Shown here: positions 11,425 through 22,399 of the stretch, in pieces
Layout: each line of letters begins with the position of its first letter
How positions within the stretch are numbered: the first letter of the stretch is position 1
Assembly (NCBI GenBank): GCA_963921825.1
Contig: OY997591.1
Location: forward strand, 39,143,825 to 39,207,824
DNA length: 64,000 nt
Direction of reading: 5' to 3'
Source of the DNA: Erodium maritimum
Taxonomy: Eukaryota; Streptophyta; Magnoliopsida; Geraniales; Geraniaceae
Position numbers and translations under genes: made by a program
The notes under the pieces: model-generated
The model's input: the letters and a program-made list of their open reading frames with translations, nothing else
Told to the model about the DNA's origin: nothing
Databases searched by the model: none

Positions 11425-12040
11425 GACTAGCTGCAGAGATCCATTCATGGATTAAAGCAGGCTTGTCAAAGTTGGAATCTTTGTTTTGATGAATAAGTCA
11501 AAGGGTTTGACTTCATCAAGAACAAAGATGGGCCTTGTGTGTACAAGAAGGTTAGTGGGAGCGCGATCGTATTCTTAGTGCTGTATGTAGATGACATACT
11601 GGTCATTGAAAATGACATCCCTATCTTGAAAGATGTTAAGGCGTGGTTAGGGCAATGTTTTTCAATGAAGGACCTAGGCGAAGCTGCCTATGTATTAGGT
11701 AGCAAAATCTATGGAGATAGATCTAGAAAGCTTATGGGCCTAAGTCAGAGCACTTACATTGACAAGGTGTTGTCAAGGTTTAGTATGCAGGACTCTAAAA
11801 GAGGGTTTTTGTCAATGTCTCATGGCATTAGTCTCAGCAAGACTCACTGTCTTATGACACTTGATGAGCGAGACCGCATAAGTAAAATCCCATATGCGTC
11901 TGATACTGGATTTATCATATATGCGATGTTGTGTACTAAACTCAATATCTCGTATGCATTAAGTGCAACGAGTAGATACCAGGTAGGTCCATGTGAAGGT
12001 CACTGGACGACAGTTAAAGGATCCTTAAGTACTTGAGAAG
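11425..12040 (+). pseudogene. Reverse transcriptase region of copia element 1
   Basis: Carries the IHGLKQACQSWN motif, the catalytic FLVLYVDDILVI motif near 11580, and the downstream GLSQSTYIDKVLSRFSMQDS and SYALSATSRYQ landmarks of plant copia RT. In working elements this enzyme copies element RNA to DNA. Fossil. Confidence 0.88.
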
Positions 12041-12540
12041 GACTAAGGATGCCTTTATGCTGTATGGCGGTCAGAAAAGTGAATTAGCTGTAAAGAGTTA
12101 CATAGATGCTAGCTTCCAGACCGACATAGATGATTTGAAATCATAGTCTGGTTATGTGTTTTTGTTTGAATGAAGGTGGGTTCAGCTTAAGAAGCTCGGA
12201 GCTGAACACTGTTGCTGCAAAAAAAGACGAGTAGTTAGCTGCATCGGATGCATCTAAATAAAGTGTTTGGATCCGGCTTGGGAATTATCCATAGTATATC
12301 AGATCCGATAAACATGTATTGTGATAAATGTGGCGCGATAGCATAAGACAAGGAGCCTAGATTTCACCAGAAATCCAAACACATCCTAAGTCGTTAACAT
12401 CTCATTCAATGAGAGGAAACGCTAAGATATGCAAAGTATCTACAAATGATAATGTGGCTGATCCTATAACCAAGGCGCTTCCACACCTTGGACATGAGTG
12501 TCATGTCAGGACAATGTGCATTACTTGTAATGTTGACTGG
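12041..12540 (+). pseudogene. RNase H region of copia element 1
   Basis: Remnants of the copia RNase H domain: YIDASFQTDIDD, then SGYVFLF, then a degraded tail ending near the polypurine tract. In the family this domain removes the RNA template strand. Heavily decayed. Confidence 0.7.
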
Positions 12541-12548
12541 ACCTAATG

Positions 12549-12558
12549 CAAGTGGGAG
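12549..12558 (+). other. Polypurine tract of element 1
   Basis: CAAGTGGGAG immediately before the TGTTG start of the 3' LTR. This is the expected second-strand primer and is shared with elements 2 and 3. Confidence 0.85.
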
Positions 12559-13201
12559 TGTTGATTTTTGTGCCCTAGGCCAATCGTGATTATGGACGGC
12601 ATTATCATTTCATTAGTACATCGACACTACTATTATCATTTGTGAAATGTTAATAGTGTGAATAATACTCTTTCTTAAGATCATCGGGTTGAGGACCTGA
12701 TAGTAAAACTCTTAGAAGTAATAGAGTATTATTCACTTGATCCCTGGTCTTACTGATATACTAAGACTAGTATGATGTTGGCTGATGATCACGTTTTACT
12801 GATCATACATATTGGATATGAAGTCAAATCATAGATGTCATTTAGGGAAATGACATTGGATGACCCACTGTGGGAATACTACATAGGAACTGTCATGAGT
12901 ATTTCTCAGTATCGTAATATGACTGAAGTCCTCTGACCTTATAGTCATCATGATTTCTACATAGGTAGTTGTGTGCTTTGACACAGTTAAACGTTGTCTT
13001 TAACCGGGAAATTATAAAGGCTGTGATTGGGTGCATAAGTGTCTATGTGAGAGATATGGTTGACTGATAAGGGATCTGTCACTCATAGAATTATGAGAGA
13101 TATCGTTTGGCCCCCTTGATATGTGAGACTGCAGAAAAAGAATGGCCATGAGAATTGATAAAGAGTTATCACTAGCAGTCTACTTAAGATCAAGAAACAG
13201 C

Positions 13202-13244
13202 GATCGAATAAAATAAGGATGACGGTCCTATGCCTTATTCGATC
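13202..13244 (+). other. Conserved LTR stem-loop (element 1, 3' LTR)
   Basis: Same two-part stem and ATGACGG..CTATG loop as at 6493-6535. The single loop difference leaves the stem intact. Confidence 0.72.
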
Positions 13245-13800
13245 GAGATATCGTTGACAGAAGGGTTATCATATTAGCGGTTAAAGGTTAAGTCGGATTA
13301 ACGATCATCATAAACGTTTGGGTAGTCATAATGCCTTGCTAGAGGCCAACTATGACATGTGGACGAAACGAGGATTTTGGGCCCACTGCCAACATGTGTT
13401 ATGAGCCTACAGGGTCGCACGCAACAACGAGCCCAAAATCGAATCGGACTTTTGAAGTCCCTCAAGTGAATAAAATAATATATTATATATGATATAATAT
13501 TTATTTATTCATTAACTCGTTTTTCGAATTACCAATATAATAAAGATTATGTTGGGCAATTAAAATGCAAAAATGACTCTTGAATTTTTGAAATTCAAAG
13601 AGGGTATTTTTGCATGAGCACTACTCCTAAAATGAGACACTTGTCATAAAAGAAAGTCCAAGAGTTGGACTTGCTTGAAATGACTTAGTGGAGTCATGTT
13701 TAGGAATAGTAAGCTTGCAAAACTTAAGTGAGACACTTGTCCAAGTTGGAAGTCCAAGTGTTGGGTTTTTCCAAATAAAATAAGTGTGGTCATGTTAGGT

Positions 13801-13808
13801 TATATAAG
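13801..13808 (+). promoter_or_regulatory. TATA box, first copy in the 3' LTR
   Basis: TATATAAG at the position homologous to 7092-7099, in the first duplicate of the 3' LTR. Confidence 0.55.
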
Positions 13809-14629
13809 CATGCAAGAGAGAGAAGCAAAATCAGATTTTTCATTGTGTTGAGAGTGGTTCACAAAGGGTAGAGAGAGAAACGAGTTAGAGATAAAGAGAG
13901 GAAGAAGTGTTCTTCCTTTGTGGTAGCACACATGCGATTTGCGATATCTTGTTGGTGTGGATACCGGTAGAGGAAGGATCCTTTTGGAAACGTCTCAACT
14001 CACACTTAATCCACCAAATCCATTTGTTTCGGTGTTGTTTGTTTGCAAGAAGAGAAGAAAAATCTGCCTAGATTTTTCTGCCCAGAATCTGTACGACCAG
14101 CCACTGTAAAGTGCCCGATCGGTGGTTCATCCGAGGTCCGATCTTGCTGATTTTTGGTGTAAACGTTCTACACATATTGGACTACAGTATGACCGCAGGG
14201 AGCCCAAAATTGAACACAACAACATGTGTTATGAGCCTACAGGGTCGCACACAACAACGAGCCCAAAATCGAATCGGACTTTTGAAGTCCCTCAAGTGAA
14301 TAAAATAATATATTATATATGATATAATATTTATTTATTCATTAACTCGTTTTTCGAATTACCAATATAATAAATATTATGTTGGGCAATTAAAATGCAA
14401 AAATGACTCTTGAATTTTTGAAATTCAAAGAGGGTATTTTTGCATGAGCACTACTCCTAAAATGAGACACTTGTCATAAAAGAAAGTCTAAGATTTGGAC
14501 TTGCTTGAAATGACTTAGTGGAGTCATGTTTAGGAATAGTAAGCTTGCAAAACTTAAGTAAGACACTTGTCCAAGTTGGAAGTCCAAGTGTTGGTTTTTC
14601 CAAATAAAATAAGTGTGGTCATGTTAGGT

Positions 14630-14637
14630 TATATAAG
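14630..14637 (+). promoter_or_regulatory. TATA box, second copy in the 3' LTR
   Basis: TATATAAG repeated by the 830-bp duplication. This LTR therefore has two candidate core promoters pointing right into the satellite. Confidence 0.55.
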
Positions 14638-15224
14638 CATGCAAGGGAGAGAAGCAAAATCAGATTTTTCATTGTGTTGAGAGTGGTTCACAAAGTGTAG
14701 AGAGAGAAACGAGTTAGAGAGAAAGAGAGGAAGAAGTGTTCTTCCTTTGTGGTAGCACACATGCGATTTGCGATATCTTGTTGGTGTGGATACCGGTAGA
14801 GGAAGGATACTTTTGGAAACGTCTCAACTCACACTTAATCCACCAAATCCATTTGTTTCGGTGTTGTTTGTTTGCAAGAAGAGAAGAAAAATCTGCCCAG
14901 ATTTTTCTGCCCAGAATCTGTACGACCAGCCACTGTAAAGTGCCCGATCGGTGGTTCATCCGAGGTCCGATCTTGCTGATTTTTGGTGTGAACGTTCTAC
15001 ACATATTGGACTTCAGTATGACCGCAGGGATTTGGATTCCAACGGTTTGTTGCTGACATATACGACCTGCAAGTTGGTCCCTGTCTCGAACCAAGCTGAA
15101 AATTGAAAGAGGTAATCTCTCCTTTAATTATTATTCGTCGGTTTACTCAGAATTACATTGATCCTGAGGCTATTCTAGAGAAAGTTTTTAATTTCCGCTT
15201 CTTTTTCTCCCTCGAATTCCAACA

Positions 15225-15229
15225 AATTC
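15225..15229. other. Target-site duplication, right of copia element 1
   Basis: AATTC directly after the AACA end of the 3' LTR, matching 5846-5850. Satellite sequence resumes at once (TCATGAACACTACTCC). Confidence 0.93.
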
Positions 15230-18200
15230 TCATGAACACTACTCCATATTACCCTTTGCTTCCAACCTATCCTCCAAGTTGTCCACCAAAACTAACCTTC
15301 CAACCCTCCTCCATGACATCCTCCTCTATGAACTCTTTCGCGAATCCACTAGCACCCACATGCACTAGTCCAACTCGAAAAGGGGAACAACCTCATCCCA
15401 AGTCCCAAGCGTACTTCTAAATTTCAAAGGTGTAAAGGTAGAGAACACGTTACTAGGTGTAAGATATCAAGACAAGTAATTTGTTTTATTAGAATTGAAA
15501 GGTCGCATAGTCAAATATTGGTCGGTCTGCTGGGAAAGTGGCCGACCGCGCCATAATGTGCCACAAAAAATGTCGACCGACGGGAGGTCTAGGACGGCCC
15601 AGCTCAAACGTGTCTCGACCAACCAGCAAGACCGACCGGCAATAAATATTGGCCGACCCACCTCTAGTGTGTCTAGACCAACCTCAAAAAAACGGTCGTC
15701 CACCGTTAATTCTCCATGAACACTACTCCATATTACCCTTTTCTTCAAACCTATCCTCCAAGTGGTCCTCCAAAACTAACCTTCCGACCCTGCTCCATGA
15801 CATCCTCTATGAACTCTTTCGCGAATCCACTACCACCGACATGCATTAGTCCAACTCCAAAATGGAACTACCTCATCCCAAGTCCCAAGCGTACTTCTAA
15901 ATTTAAAAGGTGTAAGGGTAGAGAACACGTTACTAGGTCTAAGATAACAAGACAAGTAATTTGTTTTATTAGAATTGAAAGGTCGCCTAGTCAAATATTG
16001 GTCGGTCTGTTGGGAAAGTGGCAGACCGCGCCATAGTGTGCCGCAAAAAATGTCGACAGATGCGAGGTCTAGGAAGGCCAACCTCAAACGTGTCTCGACC
16101 AACCCGCAAGACCGACCGACAATAAATATTGGTCGGCCCACCTCTAGTGTGTCTTGACAACTCTCAAAACAACGGTCGTCCACCGTTAATTCTCCATGAA
16201 CACTACTACATATTACCCTTTGCTTCCAACCTATCCTCCAAGTGGTCCTCTAAAACTAACCTTCCAACCCTGCTCCATGACATGCTATTCTATGAACTCT
16301 TTCGCGAATCCACTACAACTCACATGCACTAGTCGAACTCCAAAATGGAACAACCTCATCCAAAGTCCCAAGCGTACTTCTAAATTTCAAAGGTGTAAGG
16401 GTAGAGAACACGTTACTAGGTGTAAGAAGATATAAAGACAAGTAATTTGTTTTATTAGAATTGAAAGGTCGCCTAGTGAATTATTGGTCGGTCTGCTGGG
16501 AAAGTGGCCGACCGCGCCATAATATGCCGCAAAATATGTCGACCGACGCGATATCTAGGAAGGCCCTGCTCAAACGTGTCTCGACCAACCCGCAAGACCG
16601 ACTGGCAATAAATATTGCCCGACCCACTAGTGTGTCTCGACCAACCTCAAAACAACGGTCGTCCACCGTCAACTCTCCATGAACACTACTTCACATTACC
16701 CTATTCATCCGACCGCGCAATAATGCGCCGCAAAAAATGGCGACTGACGCGAGGTCTAGGACGGCCCAACTCAAACGTGTCTCGACCAACCGGCTAGACC
16801 GACCGGCAATAAATATTGGCCGGGTCACCTTTAGTGTGTCTCGACCAACCTCAAAACAACGGCCGTCCATCGTTAATTCTCCATGAAGACTACTCCACAT
16901 TACCCTTTTCATCCAACCTATCCTCCAAGGGGTCCTCCAAGACTAACCTTCCGACCCTACTGCGTAGCATCCTCCTCTATGAACTCTTTCGCGAATCCAC
17001 TACCACCGACATGCATTAGTCCAACTCCAAAATGGAACTACCTCATCCCAAGACCCAAGCGTACTTCTAAATTTCAAAGGTGTAAGGGTATAGAACACGT
17101 TACTAGGTGTATGACATCAAGACAAGTAATTTGTTTTATTAGGATTGAAAGGTCGCGTAGTCAAATATTGGTCGGTCTGCTAGGAAAGTGGCCGACCGCG
17201 CCATAATGTGCCGCAAAAATTGTCGACCGACGCGAGGTCTAGGAAGGCCCAGCTCAAACGTGTCTCGACCAACCCGCAAGACCGACTGGCAATAAATATT
17301 GGCCGGCCCATCTCTAGTGCGTCTCGACCAACCGCAAAACAACGGTCGTCCACCGTTACTTCTCCATGAATACTACTCCATATTATTACCCTTTTCTTCC
17401 AACCTATCCTCCAAGTGGTCCTCCAAAACTAATCTTCCGACCCTGCTCCATGACATCCTCCTCTATGAACTCTTTCGCGAATCCACTAGCACCCACATGC
17501 ACTAGTCCAACTCGAAAAGGGGAACAACCTCATCCCAAGTCCCAAGCGTACTTCTAAATTTCAAAGGTGTAAAGGTAGAGAACACGTTACTAGGTGTAAG
17601 ATATCAAGACAAGTAATTTGTTTTATTAGAATTGAAAGGTCGCATAGTCAAATATTGGTCGGTCTGCTGGGAAAGTGGCCGACCGCGCCATAATGTGCCA
17701 CAAAAAATGTCGACCGACGGGAGGTCTAGGACGGCCCAGCTCAAACGTGTCTCGACCAACCAGCAAGACCGACCGGCAATAAATATTGGCCGACCCACCT
17801 CTAGTGTGTCTAGACCAACCTCAAAAAAACGGTCGTCCACCGTTAATTCTCCATGAACACTACTCCATATTACCCTTTTCTTCAAACCTATCCTCCAAGT
17901 GGTCCTCCAAAACTAACCTTCCGACCCTGCTCCATGACATCCTCTATGAACTCTTTCGCGAATCCACTACCACCGACATGCATTAGTCCAACTCCAAAAT
18001 GGAACTACCTCATCCCAAGTCCCAAGCGTACTTCTAAATTTAAAAGGTGTAAGGGTAGAGAACACGTTACTAGGTCTAAGATAACAAGACAAGTAATTTG
18101 TTTTATTAGAATTGAAAGGTCGCCTAGTCAAATATTGGTCGGTCTGTTGGGAAAGTGGCAGACCGCGCCATAGTGTGCCGCAAAAAATGTAGACAGATGC

Positions 18201-19612
18201 GAGGTCTAGGAAGGCCAACCTCAAACGTGTCTCGACCAACCCGCAAGACCGACCGACAATAAATATTGGTCGGCCCACCTCTAGTGTGTCTTGACAACTC
18301 TCAAAACAACGGTCGTCCACCGTTAATTCTCCATGAACACTACTACATATTACCCTTTGCTTCCAACCTATCCTCCAAGTGGTCCTCTAAAACTAACCTT
18401 CCAACCCTGCTCCATGACATGCTATTCTATGAACTCTTTCGCGAATCCACTACAACTCACATGCACTAGTCGAACTCCAAAATGGAACAACCTCATCCAA
18501 AGTCCCAAGCGTACTTCTAAATTTCAAAGGTGTAAGGGTAGAGAACACGTTACTAGGTGTAAGATATAAAGACAAGTAATTTGTTTTATTAGAATTGAAA
18601 GGTCGCCTAGTGAATTATTGGTCGGTCTGCTGGGAAAGTGGCCGACCGCGCCATAATATGCCGCAAAATATGTCGACCGACGCGATATCTAGGAAGGCCC
18701 TGCTCAAACGTGTCTCGACCAACCCGCAAGACCGACTGGCAATAAATATTGCCCGACCCACTAGTGTGTCTCGACCAACCTCAAAACAACGGTCGTCCAC
18801 CGTCAACTCTCCATGAATACTACTTCACATTACCCTATTCATCCGACCGCGCAATAATGCGCCGCAAAAAATGGCGACTGACGCGAGGTCTAGGACGGCC
18901 CAACTCAAACGTGTCTCGACCAACCGGCTAGACCGACCGGCAATAAATATTGGCCGGGTCACCTTTAGTGTGTCTCGACCAACCTCAAAACAACGGCCGT
19001 CCATCGTTAATTCTCCATGAAGACTACTCCACATTACCCTTTTCATCCAACCTATCCTCCAAGGGGTCCTCCAAGACTAACCTTCCGACCCTACTGCGTA
19101 ACATCCTCCTCTATGAACTCTTTCGCGAATCCACTACCACCGACATGCATTAGTCCAACTCCAAAATGGAACTACCTCATCCCAAGACCCAAGCGTACTT
19201 CTAAATTTCAAAGGTGTAAGGGTATAGAACACGTTACTAGGTGTAAGACATCAAGACAAGTAATTTGTTTTATTAGGATTGAAAGGTCGCGTAGTCAAAT
19301 ATTGGTCGGTCTGCTAGGAAAGTGGCCGACCGCGCCATAATGTGCCGCAAAAATTGTCGACCGACGCGAGGTCTAGGAAGGCCCAGCTCAAACGTGTCTC
19401 GACCAACCCGCAAGACCGACTGGCAATAAATATTGGCCGGCCCATCTCTAGTGCGTCTCGACCAACCGCAAAACAACGGTCGTCCACCGTTACTTCTCCA
19501 TGAATACTACTCCATATTATTACCCTTTTCTTCCAACCTATCCTCCAAGTGGTCCTCCAAAACTAATCTTCCGACCCTGCTCCATGACATCCTCCTCTAT
19601 GAACTCTTTCGC
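15230..19612 (+). repeat. Satellite block S2: two copies of a ~2137-bp higher-order unit
   Basis: About 15340-17476 and 17477-19612 are near-identical, each holding four full monomers and one strongly shortened one. Shared private marks include CTCGAAAAGGGGAAC at 15374 and 17511, and the shortened monomer near 16680-16816 and 18815-18950. One visible difference is an extra GAA near 16427 relative to 18563. The first copy begins just to the right of element 1. Confidence 0.9.
16680..16882 (+). repeat. Shortened satellite monomer (about 204 bp)
   Basis: Spacing between successive ATGAA.ACTACT landmarks falls from 483 to 204 bp because the pyrimidine half joins directly to the CCGACCGCGC region. 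The joint (CATCCGACCGCG) lies where the two parent sequences share a few bases. The same variant is repeated at about 18814-19016 by the 2137-bp duplication. Confidence 0.85.
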
Positions 19613-22310
19613 GAATCCACTACCACCCACATGCACTAGTCCGACTACAAAATGGAACAACCTCAACCCAAGTCCCAAGCGTACTTCTAAATTTCAAAGG
19701 TGTAAGGGTAGAGAACACGTTACTAGGTGTAAGATATCAAGACAAGTAATTTGTTTTATTAGAATTGAAAGGTCGCCTCGTCAAATATTGGTCGGTCTGT
19801 TCGGAAAGTGGCCGACCGCACCATAATGTGCCGCACAAAATGTCGACTGACGCGAGGTGTAATACGGCCCAGCTCAATCATGTCTCGACCAACCCCAAAA
19901 CAACGGTCGTCCACCGTTAACTCTCCATGAACACTACTCCACATTACCCTTTTCATCCAACCTATTCTCTATGGGGTTTTCCATGACTAACCTTCCGACA
20001 CTACTGCATAACATCCTCCTATATGAACTCTTTCGCAAACCCACTATCACCCACATGCACTAGTCCAACTCCAAAATAGAACAACCTCATCACAAGTCCC
20101 AAGCGTACTTCCAAACTTCAATGGTGTAAGGGTAGAGAACATGTTACTAGGTGTAAGATATCAAGACAAGTAATTTGTTTTATTAGAATTGAAAGGTCGC
20201 CTAGTCAAATATTGGTCGGTCTGCTGGGTAAGTGGCCGACCGCACCATAATGTGCCGCAGAAAATGTCGACCGACGCGAGGTCTAACACGGCCCAGCTCA
20301 ATCGTGTCTCGACCAACCGGCAAGACCGACCGGCAATAAATATTGGCCGACCAACCTCTAGCGTGTCTCATCCAACCTCAAAACAACGGTCGTCCACCGT
20401 TAACTCTCCATGAACAATACCCCACATTACCCTTTTCATCCAAAATATCCTTATAGGGGTCGTCCAAGACTAACCTTCCGACCCTACTGCATAACATCCT
20501 CCTCTATGAACACTACTCCATATTACCCTTTTCTTCCAACCTATCCTCCAAGTGGTCCTCCAAAACTAATCTTCCGACCCTGTTCGATGACATCCTCCTC
20601 CATGAACACTTTCGCGAATCCACTACCACCCACATGCACTAGTCCGACTCCCAAATGGAACAACCTCATCCCAAGTCCCAAGCGTACTTCTAAATTTCAA
20701 AGGTGTAAGGGTATAGAACACGTTACTAGGTGTAAGACATCAAGACAAGTAATTTGTTTTATTAGGATTGAAAGGTCGCGAAGTCGAATATTGGTCGGTC
20801 TGCTAGGAAAGTGGCCGACCGCGCCATAATGTGCCGCAAAAATTGTCGACCGACGCGAGGTCTAGGAAGGCCCAGCTCAAACGTGTCTCGACCAAACCGC
20901 AAGACCGACCGGAAATAAATATTGGCCGGCCCATCTCTAGTGCGTCTTGACCAACCGCAAAACAACGGTCGTCCACCGTTACTTCTCCATGAATACTACT
21001 CCATATTACCCTTTTCTTCCAACCTATCCTCCAAGTGGTCCTCCAAACCTAATCTTCCGACCCTGCTCCATGACATCCTCCTCTATGAACTCTTTCGCGA
21101 ATCCACTACCACCCACATGCACTAGTCCGACTACAAAATGGAACAACCTCAACCCAAGTCCCAAGCGTACTTCTAAATTTCAAAGGTGTAAGGGTAGAGA
21201 ACACGTTACTAGGTGTAAGATATCAAGACAAGTAATTTGTTTTATTAGAATTGAAAGGTCGCCTCGTCAAATATTGGTCGGTCTGTTCGGAAAGTGGCCG
21301 ACCGCACCATAATGTGCCGCACAAAATGTCGACTGACGCGAGGTGTAATACGGCCCAGCTCAATCATGTCTCGACCAACCCCAAAACAACGGTCGTCCAC
21401 CGTTAACTCTCCATGAACACTACTCCACATTACCCTTTTCATCCAACCTATTCTCTAAGGGGTTTTCCATGACTAACCTTCCGACACTACTGCATAACAT
21501 CCTCCTATATGAACTCTTTCGCAAACCCACTATCACCCACATGCACTAGTCCAACTCCAAAATAGAACAACCTCATCACAAGTCCCAAGCGTACTTCCAA
21601 ACTTCAATGGTGTAAGGGTAGAGAACACGTTACTAGGTGTAAGATATCAAGACAAGTAATTTGTTTTATTAGGATTGAAAGGTCGCCTAGTCAAATATTG
21701 GTCGGTCTGCTGGGTAAGTGGCCGACCGCACCATAATGTGCCGCAGAAAATGTCGACCGACGCGAGGTCTAACACGGCCCAGCTCAATCGTGTCTCGACC
21801 AACCGGCAAGACCGACCGGCAATAAATATTGGCCGACCAACCTCTAGCGTGTCTCATCCAACCTCAAAACAACGGTCGTCCACCGTTAACTCTCCATGAA
21901 CAATACCCCACATTACCCTTTTCATCCAAAATATCCTTATAGGGGTCCTCCAAGACTAACCTTCCGACCCTACTGCATAACATCCTCCTCTATGAACACT
22001 ACTCCATATTACCCTTTTCTTCCAACCTATCCTCCAAGTGGTCCTCCAAAACTAATCTTCCGACCCTGTTCGATGACATCCTCCTCCATGAACTCTTTCG
22101 CGAATCCACTACCACCCACATGCACTAGTCCGACTCCCAAATGGAACAACCTCATCCCAAGTCCCAAGCGTACTTCTAAATTTCAAAGGTGTAAGGGTAT
22201 AGAACACGTTACTAGGTGTAAGACATCAAGACAAGTAATTTGTTTTATTAGGATTGAAAGGTCGCGTAGTCAAATATTGGTCGGTCTGCTAGGAAAGTGG
22301 CCGACCGAGC
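19270..22310 (+). repeat. Satellite block S3: two copies of a ~1487-bp higher-order unit
   Basis: About 19270-20756 and 20757-22245, with similarity fading by 22310. Marks repeat at 1486-1489 bp. One monomer in each unit lacks about 59 bp near 19885 and 21370, exactly between two TCTCGACCAAC copies. Another contains an extra ~96 bp near 20505 and 21990. The left end overlaps the right end of block S2 because neighbouring units share monomers. Confidence 0.87.
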
Positions 22311-22399
22311 CATAATGTGCCGCAAAAAATGTCGACCGACGCTTGGCCTTGGATGGCCCAGCTCAATCGTGTCTCGACCAACGCCCAAGACCGACCGAC

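Larger units (their letters stand above)
13391..15030 (+). repeat. Tandem 830-bp duplication inside the 3' LTR
   Basis: The segment from AACATGTGTTATGAGCC at 13391 to ACCGCAGGG at 14200 recurs from 14221 to about 15029, with about 20 bases of junction sequence at 14201-14220. I count about 13 differences in some 810 bp (about 1.6%), fewer than between the two LTRs, so the duplication seems to postdate insertion. Each copy carries a TATATAAG box. Confidence 0.9.
5851..15224 (+). mobile_element. Ty1/copia LTR retrotransposon, element 1 (fossil)
   Basis: A 9.37-kb element with LTRs starting TGTTG and ending AACA, flanked by AATTC duplications. A Met-tRNA-type primer site follows the 5' LTR, and a polypurine tract precedes the 3' LTR. 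Recognisable parts in order are gag, protease, integrase, reverse transcriptase and RNase H, which is the copia order with integrase before RT. It looks Tork/Tnt1-like, but lineage is tentative. It is broken, with many breaks along the coding part, so it is a non-autonomous fossil. LTR divergence of about 4% by eye over the first ~380 bp suggests an age of very roughly 1.5-3 million years at usual plant rates. The leader before gag is unusually long, at about 1.76 kb. Confidence 0.95.
12559..15224 (+). repeat. 3' LTR of copia element 1 with internal duplication (2666 bp)
   Basis: Matches the 5' LTR but is 830 bp longer because a central segment is present twice in tandem (see 13391-15030). 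It starts TGTTG, ends CCAACA and is followed by AATTC. Confidence 0.92.

Noticed and set aside
15225-15240. Single-base change beside the target duplication (TCATGAAC instead of TCCATGAAC) as an integration footprint
   Set aside because: Element 2 has a different change at this place, and uninterrupted monomers show similar variants (for example TCAATGAAC near 27615), so ordinary monomer variation explains it.
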